Source: DASXKD01 sp963734725
Lineage (GTDB): Bacteria; Actinomycetota; Actinomycetes; Streptosporangiales; Streptosporangiaceae
Length of the DNA: 64,000 bases
Assembly (NCBI GenBank): GCA_963734725.1
Contig: CAVTIX010000028.1
Location: 142,208 to 206,207 of the forward strand
Reading direction: 5' to 3'
Shown: positions 23,031-32,418 of the stretch, piece after piece
Layout of the letters: each line of letters starts with the position of its first letter
Position numbering within the stretch: the first letter of the stretch is position 1
Position numbers and translations under genes: made by a program
Notes under the pieces: generated by a model
Databases searched by the model: none
What the model was told of the DNA's origin: nothing
The model's input: only the letters and a program-made list of their open reading frames with translations

Positions 23031-25200
23031 CGGTCACGTTTGGGGGCTGTGGTTGCTGTTGTGGGGACGGGGTTGTTGCTGGTGGGGGTGGGGGATGCTC
23101 TTGGCCGCACGGGTCACCAGTCGCCGGTCGTGCCGTTGCTTTTGGCGGGACTGACCTTCATCTTCGCGCCGTGCGCTTGGCGTCTCACCGGTGCCGCTGC
23201 TGCCCGGGCCGAGCGGTTGTGGGTCTCGGTGGTGCTGGGTCTTGGGCTTTTGGCCTCGTATGTGTTCCGCAGTCCGCTCATCTTCGACAATTTTGACGAG
23301 CTGGCCCATTCGGCGACTCTCACGCGGCTTCTCGACAGCAGGGCGCTGTTTCAGCCCAATCCCATTCTGCCGGTCAGCCCGTATTATCCCGGGATCCAGT
23401 TGGTGACGGCCGCGGCCAGGTGGCTGACGGGCCTGCCGTTGCTGCTAGACCAGATGGTCGTCCTTATCTTGGCCCGTGTCGTGCTGGTGCTGTGCGTGTT
23501 CCTCATTGTGGAGCGCGCGTGTCGTTCATCGCGCGCTGGCGGGATCGGGGTGCTTGTCTACGCGGCGAACCCGGAGTTTTATTCGCTGGGCGCCCAGTAC
23601 GGTTACCAGACGCTCGGCCTCGCCTTTGCCGCCGCAGTGGTCTACTTGCTGTTTGTCTGCGTGGACGTGGCCTGGCCGGCGCGGGGGAGGCTGTTCGCGC
23701 TCGCGCTGATCGCCATCGCGGGGATGGTGGTGTCTCATCATGTCACCGCGTGGCTCACGGTTGGGTTCTTGGTGGTGTGGGCGGCCGGGCTGCGCGCCCA
23801 GGCCGGGAAGGGCGCACGTGGCCGGTGGCAGGCGCGGCGGAAACAGCAGGCGCGGGTCGTGGGCCTGGCGGCTGTGGCCGGGGTTGTTCTGGCCGGGGCG
23901 TGGATCGCGGTGCTGGGCCATGTCGTCACCGGGTACATCGACCCGATCGTTCAGGCGGGCGCCAGAAACGTCGCGGCGATGGTGAGCCAGCTGCATGGGA
24001 ACCGGAAACTGTTCCAGAACGCGGCGGGCGGCGGGACGCCGCCGTGGGAGTCGGCCCTCATGCTGGCGGCGGTCGTCTTGTTCTGCCTGATCATCGTGAT
24101 CTCCTTGTACGCGGTGATCTGGCGCAACAGCGTCCGAGGCGGCGGGCTGCGGTATTTGCCTGCGGCGATCGCGGCGGCGTATCCGCTCGCGATGCTCTCG
24201 AACATCTCCTCCGACGCCAAGGAGATCGGCGCCCGCACCACCACCTTCATCTTCTTCGGGGTGGCCGTGGTCGTCGGGGGCTGGCTGGCCGGCGGCGCGC
24301 GGCACGGCGGCGGGTCATCGAAGCTGTCGCGACGATCGGCGTCGCGGTCATCTGCTTTTTGGGCAGCGCGCTGTACGGCGGGGGGCCGTTGCCCCTTCTG
24401 GTCAATGGCCCCTACATCGTCGGGGCGCACGAACGGTCGCTGGGCTCGCCGTCGCTCGCTCTGGCGAACTGGGCCAGCGCCCACCTTCCTGCAGGTTCCC
24501 ACGTCGCCGCCGACCGCGACAACGCCGGGCTGCTCAACGCCTTCGGGCAGGTCGACCCCATCAGCCCGCTCACCGGGTCGGCCACCCCGGCCCCGCTGTT
24601 CTTCGACCAGCAGCTCACCCCCGCTGACATCTCCCTCATCCGCAAAGACCACATTCGCTACCTCGTGACCGACACCCGCCTCACCGAAGGGCTGCCCCTG
24701 TTCGGGGCCTACATCGCCCCCGGCGAAACCGGCCGCCCCACCCGCCTCACCACGGCACAGCTTCAGAAGTTCACCTCGGCCCCGGGGGTTTACCGCATCT
24801 ACGACAACGGCCCGATCCAGGTATACGACCTGTCCCGGCTCGTGGGCCAGCGCCCCCTCACAGCGCCCACCGCCTTCGTCCGCAACATCAGGACAACAGG
24901 AACCAACCCGGCGGTGCTGGCCCTTGCCCTCCTGTCCGCCGCCGCCTGGCTGTGGCGGCTGCGCCGCCGGGCGAGGCTCGTGCCGATCGGCGCCCACCAA
25001 GTCGTCTGCGCCATCGTCGCCGCGCTGGCCACTGGCCTCTTCGCCGCCTTCGCCACCCTGCTCGCCCACCTGCCACCGGCGCCCACCGCCACCCTCACCC
25101 TCCTCACCCTCTTGGCCCTCGGCCTGTGGCCGGTGATCAAGCCCCACGTGCCATGGCGCGCCCGGCCCTCGTTCTGCCGGGACACCCGCCCCAGGCCCCC
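23031..25200 (+). pseudogene. GT-C-like polytopic membrane protein, frameshifted
   Basis: In frame with the UvrD remnant, a hydrophobic protein begins near 23031. It has about eight to ten membrane segments and the motif FDNFDELAH, an acidic pair after the first helices like the catalytic site of GT-C glycosyltransferases. Around 24310 the frame is lost (in CACGGCGGCGGG) and continues in another frame as RVIEAVATIGVAVICFLG, then a soluble part with GSHVAADRDNAGLLNAFGQ and further helices to about 25200. Codon use is G/T-richer than the neighbours, with runs of TTGTTG and GGGGG, suggesting acquired DNA. A cell-surface glycan role fits the GH16 gene next to it. Confidence 0.55.
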
Positions 25201-25253
25201 TCGACTACCCGCACGGCATCGAGTGGTACACACTTGCCGCGATCGATGCCGAC

Positions 25254-25655
25254 GTGGCGACGAAGGCCAGCCTGCGGTCGCCGGGCCGCACCCATCGTGC
25301 CGCTTTCCGCTTCCTTCGCGCCCGTCCCCAGCTCGTGCTGGGGTGCGCCGGGCTGGTGCTCGTTGCGAGTGGGGCCTCATTTGCCGTGGCAGCGGCGCAA
25401 CAGGAATGGGTGCCTCCTCCTGAGCTATCCATCGCGGTGAGGCAGGGCGCGCCGGTCGCCAGCGTGGATCTCGGCACGGCAGCTCCGATCCCGGCACGCC
25501 TCGCGGTAGTCACGAGAGGTCGAGTCCTCTGGTCAGCACCACTCTCAGCGCCTAGCGGCACGCAGAACGTGGTCCTCCCAGCTGCCGCGCTTCACCCCGG
25601 ATCACATGTGCTGCTCGTCGCTGGCGGGAGGACTATCCGCAGCGTCTCGGGTTGA
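25254..25655 (+). CDS. Single-helix protein or C-terminal tail of the preceding GT-C-like gene
   Basis: 133 residues from a GTG with no ribosome binding site. One membrane segment (PQLVLGCAGLVLVASGASFAVAA) is followed by a beta-rich extracytoplasmic part (APIPARLAVVTRGRVLWS). The frame is open upstream to about 25190 and is the same frame as the first part of the GT-C-like gene, so two compensating frameshifts would make it that protein's end. Family unknown. Confidence 0.4.
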   Translation: MATKASLRSPGRTHRAAFRFLRARPQLVLGCAGLVLVASGASFAVAAAQQEWVPPPELSIAVRQGAPVASVDLGTAAPIPARLAVVTRGRVLWSAPLSAPSGTQNVVLPAAALHPGSHVLLVAGGRTIRSVSG

Positions 25656-25700
25656 GGTGCCTGGCACGGGCTCAGCCCGCATGCCCGCTGGCCAACCGGA

Positions 25701-26615
25701 CTACCCGCGACGCGCATACACCTGGACTTCGGCCACGCTCAGGTGCGACGGCTGCGCCGACTCACCTGTCGTGTGAAAGCCCGAGGCCTTGACGGCTGCC
25801 TGAGAGTTCCAGATGACGATCTCATAGGGAGTGGTGCTGATGTTCTGAGTCCACGAACCGACCAGCCTGCCATTGAAGTACGTCTTGATCGACCGGCCAG
25901 GGATGTACTCCATCCCGTAGATATTGAATCCCGCGTTCATGGGCTCGGGTGTGGCGTAACTGGCGCCCGACTGCTGGCCGGATGGTGTGTGGTACGTTGA
26001 CACGAAGATGTTGTTCTCTGGAGTGTTATCCGGCAGCCCGGCGCCCGCCGCTGTGAATCCGCCCTCCTGCAGGTCGATCTCTTGACTGCCGCCCCCGCTA
26101 TTCGGATTGAGGAACCAGATGGCGGGCCAGCCGCCCGCGGATGCGTCGGACATCTTGGCTTTGATCTGGACGTAACCGCTTCGAAGTGTGAACTTGCCAA
26201 GCGTCGTCACGACGCCGGATCGGTACCCATACCCCAGTGATGAGTACCTCGTGTCGCGCACCATGGTCAGCGTCAGCCCGTTGTGCACGCCCACCTGAGC
26301 GGGAGAGAAATAGGTCTGATGAAAGAAGGTCCCGGCCGCTGAGTCACCAGCGGGAAGGCCATTGGAATTCCAGACCCGGCCGCCCTGACCGGCCATGAAC
26401 GTGTTCCAGTGAGCCGAGTTCAGGGACGTGCCAGGGAACCGGTCATCGAAGATGAGCTGATCGGCTGAATAACCAGCCGGGGGCGCCATCCCCCGCGCCT
26501 TTACCGTGGTCGCAGTCTCCCGAACACCGAGCAGGACGGCCACGAGACCCACGATCAGACAAGCCAGGACGAGCTGTTTGGCCCGTTTGCGCCGGCCCCA
26601 ACGAGGGTGGTTCAT
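25701..26615 (-). CDS. Membrane-anchored GH16-family glycoside hydrolase
   Basis: 304 residues: a basic start (NHPRWGRRKRAKQ), one transmembrane anchor or signal (LVLACLIVGLVAVLLGV), then a beta-jelly-roll catalytic domain. The GH16 catalytic motif ExDxxE is present in SQEIDLQEGGF. Other GH16 features are YVQIKAKMSDASAGGWPAIWFL before it and GMEYIPGRSIKTYFNGRLVG after it. It should cleave beta-1,3/1,4-glucan or a related glycan outside the cell. Placement beside a GT-C-like gene suggests exopolysaccharide turnover. Confidence 0.85.
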   Translation of the reverse strand: MNHPRWGRRKRAKQLVLACLIVGLVAVLLGVRETATTVKARGMAPPAGYSADQLIFDDRFPGTSLNSAHWNTFMAGQGGRVWNSNGLPAGDSAAGTFFHQTYFSPAQVGVHNGLTLTMVRDTRYSSLGYGYRSGVVTTLGKFTLRSGYVQIKAKMSDASAGGWPAIWFLNPNSGGGSQEIDLQEGGFTAAGAGLPDNTPENNIFVSTYHTPSGQQSGASYATPEPMNAGFNIYGMEYIPGRSIKTYFNGRLVGSWTQNISTTPYEIVIWNSQAAVKASGFHTTGESAQPSHLSVAEVQVYARRG

Positions 26616-26665
26616 GACGCCGCCTTCACCATGAGCTGGCCGCCCTGTGGTTCAGGATGCCACGG

Positions 26666-28096
26666 CTAGATCTTGGTGAAGTGCTCGAAGCACTCCTGGG
26701 CGGCCGTCATGTCCGCGAACGCGGCCACCTCGGAGCGCTTCACCGCCAGGTAGGCGCGGCGCCGCAGGTCGCCGAGGGAGTCCATCAGCACGGTGTCCGC
26801 CTGCAGGCAGTCCAGCGCCGCGCCCAGCGAATCGGGCAGGCGGCAGGCCCCGCGCGCCTCTCGTTCAGCTTCGGTAAGAACAGCCGGGTCCACGTTCACG
26901 GCCTCGCCGGGGTCCAGCTTGCGCCGGATCCCGTCCAGGCCCGCGTGGATGACCGCGCCCAGGGCGAGGTAGGGATTGGCGCTGGAGTCGGACGGCTTCA
27001 GTTCCAGGTTGACCGACCCTGGCTTGTTGTCGCTCATCGGCGAGCAGATCCGGACCGCCGCCTCCCGGTTGTCCATGCCGTAGACGGTGTAGGCGCTGCT
27101 CCACATCTGCGGCGCCAGCCTGCGGTAGCTGTTGACCGACCCGCAGGTCAGGGCGACCAGCGCGGGAAGGTGCGCGAGCAGGCCGCCGATGAAGTGGTAC
27201 CCGGTCGCGGACAGGCTGTAGGAGTCCGTGGCGTCGTAGAACGCCGGCCGGGGCTCCATTCTGCCGTCCGTGCTCACGTCGCGCAGCGAGATGTGCAGGT
27301 GGGCGCCGTTGCCGGCCTGGTCGGGGATGGGCTTGGGCGCCAGGCTCGCCCACAGGCCGCGGCGGAACGCGGTGCCGCGCACCGTTTCCCGGTACAGAAC
27401 GTGGTTGTCGGCGGCGCGCAGCGCGGGCGCGTACCGGACCGTCATCTCCTGCTGGCCGTGGCCGAGTTCGGGGTAATAGTGCTCGGGCCGCAGCCCCTGG
27501 GCGGTGAGCGCGCCGAGCAGGTCCATCGTGTAGTCGTGGGCCAGGTGGAAGCCGGTGGCCGAGTAGCAGAGGCTGTCGTCGTTGGGCGCCAGCCGGTCCG
27601 GGCCGCCGGCCGGGTCTGCCTCGCGGCGGCCGAGGGTGAACTCTGGCTCGAACGCCGCGGTGACCGCGTAGCCCTCGGCGGCCGCCGCGGCGATCGCCTG
27701 CTTGAGGTAGGTGCGCGCGCACCCATCCCAGGGCTCTCCGGAAGGCAGGACCTGGTCGGCCAGCATCGCGCCCGCGCCCGGGGCGTACGGCAGCGGCACG
27801 AACGTGGCCGGGTCGGGCATGATGCGGACCTCGCCGACCGGACCCATGCCGTCCACCGGCTGCAGGTGGTCCAGCATCGACATGGCCATCATGGCGACCG
27901 TGTGCCCGATCCCGGTCACCATGCGGGCCGGCAGCATCGGCGCGGTAGCCGACTTGCCCCGGATGATCCCGCCGTGATCGGCGTAGAGGAACCAGACCAG
28001 CGAGATGCTCTCTTCATGCGCCCGCGCGGTGACCCTCGCGGTGGCCTCTCTCCCGGCCGCCGGGAGCAGTGGCTGATGGTCTCGGTGTTCACTCAT
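26666..28096 (-). CDS. Glutamine synthetase-family enzyme (GlnT/FluG-like, not GlnA)
   Basis: 476 residues. The glutamine synthetase catalytic domain is seen in FEPEFTLGRR (metal-binding Glu), GHGQQEMTVRY, NGAHLHISL (His metal/substrate), YGMDNREAAVRI and NLELKPSDSSANPYLALGA. The adenylylation loop and other GlnA-I features are missing, which places it among the GS-like ligases that join glutamate to amines (gamma-glutamylpolyamine or -ethanolamine type). The specific amine is unknown. It is divergent from the aldehyde dehydrogenase gene across 206 bp; together with the permease and amidohydrolase remnant this suggests an amine catabolism set. No strong ribosome binding site precedes the ATG. 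Confidence 0.8.
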   Translation of the reverse strand: MSEHRDHQPLLPAAGREATARVTARAHEESISLVWFLYADHGGIIRGKSATAPMLPARMVTGIGHTVAMMAMSMLDHLQPVDGMGPVGEVRIMPDPATFVPLPYAPGAGAMLADQVLPSGEPWDGCARTYLKQAIAAAAAEGYAVTAAFEPEFTLGRREADPAGGPDRLAPNDDSLCYSATGFHLAHDYTMDLLGALTAQGLRPEHYYPELGHGQQEMTVRYAPALRAADNHVLYRETVRGTAFRRGLWASLAPKPIPDQAGNGAHLHISLRDVSTDGRMEPRPAFYDATDSYSLSATGYHFIGGLLAHLPALVALTCGSVNSYRRLAPQMWSSAYTVYGMDNREAAVRICSPMSDNKPGSVNLELKPSDSSANPYLALGAVIHAGLDGIRRKLDPGEAVNVDPAVLTEAEREARGACRLPDSLGAALDCLQADTVLMDSLGDLRRRAYLAVKRSEVAAFADMTAAQECFEHFTKI

Positions 28097-28302
28097 GACA
28101 CAGAGGTAGCATGACCGCCCGGATCCGCGAAAGAGCCTGCTTGGGCGCCGCCCGGACGGCCTGCGGAAACCCGTTCACAAGCTGGCGGGGGCGCGTTGAC
28201 ACCCGGGTGTGGATCACCTAGATTCGCCCATGTTCGTGCTCAGCACCGATGTTCGCGACCCGCACAACCGGGCCGGAATTCGCCGACGCCCGAGGAGGGC
28301 CC

Positions 28303-29761
28303 ATGGCGTTCCTGGATGAGTCAACCTGGCGGGGCAAGGTCTTCTCGGGCGGGTGGCATTCCGCCGCGGGCGGGGAAGCCCCGGTTATCGAGCCGGCCAC
28401 CGGTGCGGAACTGGGCCGGACCGGCATCGCCTCTCCCGCCGATGTGGCCGCCGCGACCGCCGCGGCGGCGGCCGCCCAGCCCGCCTGGGCCGCGACCCCG
28501 CACACCGAGCGGGCGGCGCTGCTGCGCCGCGCCGGGGACATCTGGAAGGCGCACGCCGCCGAGATCGAACAGTGGAGCATCCGCGAGGGCGGCAAGATCC
28601 CCCCGGCGGCGCAGTTCGAGACGCACGTCGCCACCGAAGAGGCGTACGAGGCGGCCACGCTGCCGTCCCGCCCCTACGGTGAGCTGCTGCCCAGCGAGTC
28701 GCCGCACCTGAGCTTCGCCGAGCGGGTCCCGGTCGGCGTGGTGGGCGTGATCGCCCCGTTCAACTTCCCGCAGATCCTGGCCATCCGCTCGGTGGCGCCG
28801 GCGCTGGCTCTCGGCAACGCGGTGGTGCTCAAGCCCGACCCGCGCACCGCGGTCTGCGGCGGCGTCGCGCTGGCCCGGGTGTTCGAGGAGGCGGGCCTGC
28901 CCGAGGGGCTGTTGCACGTGCTGCCGGGCGCGGCCGACGCCGGCGAGGCGCTGATCACCGGCCCGCTGGTCCGGGTGGTCTCGTTCACCGGCTCCACCGC
29001 GGTGGGCCTGGCACGTGGGCCAGCTTGCCGCCGCCCACCTCAAGCGCTGCCACCTGGAACTGGGCGGCAACTCGGCCATGATCGTCCTGGACGACGCCGA
29101 CGTGGCCAAGGCCGCGTCGGCCGGCGCGTGGGGCTCGTTCTTGCACCAAGGCCAGATCTGCATGACCACCGGCCGGCACATCGTGCACGAGGCGGTCTAC
29201 GACGATTACGTGGCGGCGCTGGCCGGCAAGGCCGAGCACCTCCCGGTCGGCAACCCAGCCACCGAGCAGGTCGCGCTCGGCCCGATCATCGACGAGCGGC
29301 AGCGGGACAAGGTGCATGGCCTGGTCACCGGGAGCGTGGACGCGGGCGCCCGGCTGGCGGCGGGCGGCGCCTACGAGGGCCTGTTCTACCAGCCGACCGT
29401 GCTCGCTGACGTCGCGCCGGCGATGCCGGCCTACGCCAGCGAGGTGTTCGGCCCGGTGGCGCCGGTGCTGCGGTTCGCGACCGCCGACGAGGCCGCCAAG
29501 CTGGCCGCGGACACCGAGTACGGGCTGTCGCTGGGCATCCTCACCTCCGACGTCATGCGCGGCCTTGACCTGGCCCGGCGGATCCCTACCGGCATCGTGC
29601 ACATCAACGACCAGACCGTGGACGACGCGCCGAACACGCCATTCGGCGGGATCTTCGCCTCCGGGACCGGGGCGCGCTTCGGCGGCACCGCGAACCTGGA
29701 CGCGTTCACCGACACCCGGTGGGTGACGATGCGCGGGGATATCGCGCCTTACCCGTTCTAA
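28303..29761 (+). pseudogene. Benzaldehyde/vanillin dehydrogenase-like gene with one frameshift
   Basis: ATG at 28303 after GAGGAGG. The first frame gives an aldehyde dehydrogenase N-terminus (IAPFNFPQILAIRSVAPALA, NAD-binding VSFTGSTAVG). At about 29009 there is one extra base (CTGG where three bases are expected) and the second frame continues with HVGQLAAAHLKRCHLELGGN (catalytic Glu), SFLHQGQICMTTGR (nucleophile Cys) and GGIFASGTGARFGG. The joined protein would be ~485 residues, normal for the family, and all catalytic residues remain. So it is either a very recent mutation or a base-calling error. The adjacent 4-hydroxybenzoate hydroxylase gene supports aromatic aldehyde oxidation. Confidence 0.8.
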
Positions 29762-29838
29762 CCACCCGGCCAGGCCCGTTCCAGCCGCACGCCAGCCGAC
29801 GGGCCCGCGGCGGGCGGTCCACCGAAGGAGGCACCGCG

Positions 29839-31025
29839 ACGGCAGGCAAGCGCACCCAGGTCGGCATCATCGAGCCGGCCCGGCCGGGCTGCTGCTGTCC
29901 CACCTGCTGGCACAGCGCGGCATCGACTCGGTGGTGGCCGAGATCCGCAGTCGGGCCTACTGCGAGGCGCGGCAGCGGGCCGGAGTGCTGGAAGACGGCA
30001 CCGTCCGGCTGCTGCGCGAGGCCGGTCTCTCCGGCCGCCTGGACCGCGAGGGGCTGGAACACGGCGGCATCTACCTGCAGTTCGCCGGGGAGCGCCACCA
30101 CCTGGACTTCCGTGACCTGACCGGTGGCCGCACGGTCACCGTCTACGCCCAGACCGAAGTGGTCAGGGACCTGATCACAAGGCGGGTGGCCGACGGCGGG
30201 GCGCTGGAGTTCGAGGTGTCCGGCACCGCGGTGGCGGGCCTGAACACCGACACGCCCATGCTGTCCTACACCGCGGCGGACGGCCGACGGCACGAGATCA
30301 CTTGCGACGCGATCGCCGGCTGCGATGGCTTCCACGGCATCAGCCGGCCCGCGATCCCGGACCGGTTGCGCACCGTCTGGGAACGCGACTACCCGTATGC
30401 CTGGCTGGGCATCCTGGCCGAGGCGCCGCCGGCCACCGACGAGCTGATCTACGCCCACCACCCGGACGGCTTCGCCCTGCACAGCATGCGCAGCATGCAG
30501 GTCAGCAAGCTGTACCTGCAGGTGGACCACGACGCAAGGGCCGAAGACTGGCCGGAGCAGCGGATCTGGCAGGCGCTGCAGGCCCGGTTCGGACTGCCCG
30601 GCTGGGCGGTGAAGGAAGGCCCGGCGCTGGACATCGCCGTCACCCCGATGCGCAGCTTCGTCAGCGCGCCGATGCGGTACGGGCGGCTGTTCCTGGCCGG
30701 CGACGCCGCCCACATCGTGCCGCCGACCGGCGCCAAGGGGCTGAACCTGGCCATCGCCGACGTCGCGGTGCTCGCTGACGCGCTGGAGGCCATGCTGCTG
30801 CGCGGGGACCACCGGCTCGCCGACGCCTACTCCGACACCTGCCTGAACCGGGTCTGGCGGTCCACGCACTTTTCCTGGTGGATGACCACGATGCTGCATC
30901 GCACCCCGGGCGCCGACCCGATGGAGGCGGCGTTGCAGCTGTCGCAGCTTCGGTACGTGACCTCCTCGCGCGCGGCGTCGGTCACCCTGGCCGAGAACTA
31001 CGTCGGCTATCCGCCGCTGCGCTGA
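29839..31025 (+). pseudogene. pobA: 4-hydroxybenzoate 3-monooxygenase with damaged N-terminus
   Basis: AAGGAGG is followed at the right distance not by ATG but by ACG (29839), then AGKRTQVGII. The FAD motif should read IIGAGPAGLLLSHLLAQRG, but one G is missing at about 29866, so the frame breaks inside GxGxxG. Past that the intact frame covers the flavoprotein hydroxylase: EARQRAGVLEDGTVRLLREA, CDGFHGISR, LFLAGDAAHIVPPTGAKGLN (GD motif). Total length would be ~395, as for PobA. It hydroxylates 4-hydroxybenzoate to protocatechuate with NADPH and O2. As written it would not be made; one base restores it apart from the start. Confidence 0.8.
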
Positions 31026-31045
31026 TCCCTGGAGATACGCCCGCC

Positions 31046-31070
31046 GGGCGCCCGGCATGCCCGGGCGCCC
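31046..31070. terminator. Bidirectional terminator between pobA and the acyl-CoA dehydrogenase
   Basis: GGGCGCCCGG-CATGC-CCGGGCGCCC, a perfect 10-bp stem lying between two convergent genes. Confidence 0.7.
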
Positions 31071-31084
31071 CGGCGCGGCGCCGG

Positions 31085-32320
31085 CTAGCGGACGTCAAGC
31101 CCGGTGACCGCCCTGCCGATGATCATGCGCTGGATTTCCGAGGTGCCCTCAAAAATGGTGAAGATCTTCGCGTCCCGGTGCCAGCGCTCGACAGGGAACT
31201 CCCTGGTGTACCCGTTGCCGCCGAGGATCTGCATGGCCTGGTCGGTCACCCGGACCGCGGTCTCCCCCGCGACCAGCTTGCACATCGAGCCCTCCGCGTG
31301 ATCGAAGGGCTTCCCGTTGCGCGCCATCCACGCCGCGCGCCAGGTGAGCAGGCGGGCCGCGTCCACCGACGCCTGCATGTCGGCCAGCATGAACGCGATG
31401 GCCTGGTTCTGCCCGATCGGCCGGCCGAACTGCACCCGGTTCCGCGCGTACTCGGCGGCGTACTCGACCGCGGCGCGGCCGATGCCCACCGCCATGGCGG
31501 CGACGCTGGGCCGGGATCGCTCGAAGGTCCTCATCGCCGCCTGCTCGCCGGAGCTGCCGCCCTCCCTGACTCTGGCCAGCCGCTCGTCCAGCCGGTCCTT
31601 GCCGCCGATCAGGCAGTGGCCGGGGACGCGCACCCCGTCGAGCACGACCTCGGCCGTGTGCGAGGCCCGGATCCCGTACTTGCGGAACTTCTGCCCCTGG
31701 GACAGGCCCGGCGTGCCCGGCGGGACGATGAAGCTCGCCTGCCCGCGGCTGCCGAGGGCCGGGTCCACCGACGCCACCACCACATGCACGTCGGCGATGC
31801 CGCCGTTGGTCGCCCAGGTCTTGTTGCCGTCCAGCACCCATTCGTCAGCGGCCTCGTCGTAGACCGCCCTGGTGCGGATGGCGGCGACGTCGCTGCCCGC
31901 GTCGGGCTCGGAGGAGCAGAACGCCGCAAGCTTGATGTCGCTGGGCGCGCCGAACATCTGCGGCAGCCACTCGCCGATCTGCTCGTTCGTCCCGTTGGAC
32001 GACAGCGCGACCGCCGCGAGCGAACTGCCGACCAGGGACAGGGCAATGCCTGCGTCCCCCCAGAACAGCTCCTCGAAGGCAATCGGGATGCCGAGGCCGG
32101 TGGGCCCCAGCCACTGCTCACCGAAGAACTCCAGCGAGTAGAGGCCGACCTTGGCCGCTTCCTCCAGGATCGGCCACGGGGTCTCTTCCCGCTCATCCCA
32201 CTCCGCCGCCGCTGGCCGGATGACGTTCGCGGCGAAACCGTGCACCCAGTCCTGCATCTCGCGCAGGTCAGGCCCGGGATCGAGGCTGAACGGCACGAGG
32301 GTGTCAGGGGTGCTGGTCAT
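31085..32320 (-). CDS. Acyl-CoA dehydrogenase
   Basis: 411 residues with the standard three-part fold. Flavin/substrate motifs are AAFCSSEPDAGSDVAAIRTRA (close to the PS00072 pattern), WATNGGIADVHVVVA, and the C-terminal QILGGNGYTREFPVERWHRD and IFTIFEGTSEIQRMIIGRA (PS00073), which includes the catalytic Glu position in the EGT turn. It oxidises an acyl-CoA to its trans-2-enoyl-CoA and passes electrons to ETF. The preferred chain length cannot be read. It precedes, on the same strand, nothing closer than the terminator, and follows the ramB-like gene by about 100 bp, so acetyl-CoA-yielding fat oxidation and glyoxylate-cycle control lie side by side. Confidence 0.9.
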   Translation of the reverse strand: MTSTPDTLVPFSLDPGPDLREMQDWVHGFAANVIRPAAAEWDEREETPWPILEEAAKVGLYSLEFFGEQWLGPTGLGIPIAFEELFWGDAGIALSLVGSSLAAVALSSNGTNEQIGEWLPQMFGAPSDIKLAAFCSSEPDAGSDVAAIRTRAVYDEAADEWVLDGNKTWATNGGIADVHVVVASVDPALGSRGQASFIVPPGTPGLSQGQKFRKYGIRASHTAEVVLDGVRVPGHCLIGGKDRLDERLARVREGGSSGEQAAMRTFERSRPSVAAMAVGIGRAAVEYAAEYARNRVQFGRPIGQNQAIAFMLADMQASVDAARLLTWRAAWMARNGKPFDHAEGSMCKLVAGETAVRVTDQAMQILGGNGYTREFPVERWHRDAKIFTIFEGTSEIQRMIIGRAVTGLDVR

Positions 32321-32418
32321 GATGCTCCTCTGGGGGAGGTGTCCGGTCCCGCCTTATGTTACCGATGAGTAGCTTCCTATCCAAGCGCAGGGCCCCTCCG
32401 GCCTCTCCCCCGGGTGCG

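Noticed and set aside
26657..28114. Plus-strand frame opposite the glutamine synthetase-like gene
   Set aside because: Low-complexity Val/Arg/Gly/His shadow; the minus strand encodes all GS motifs.
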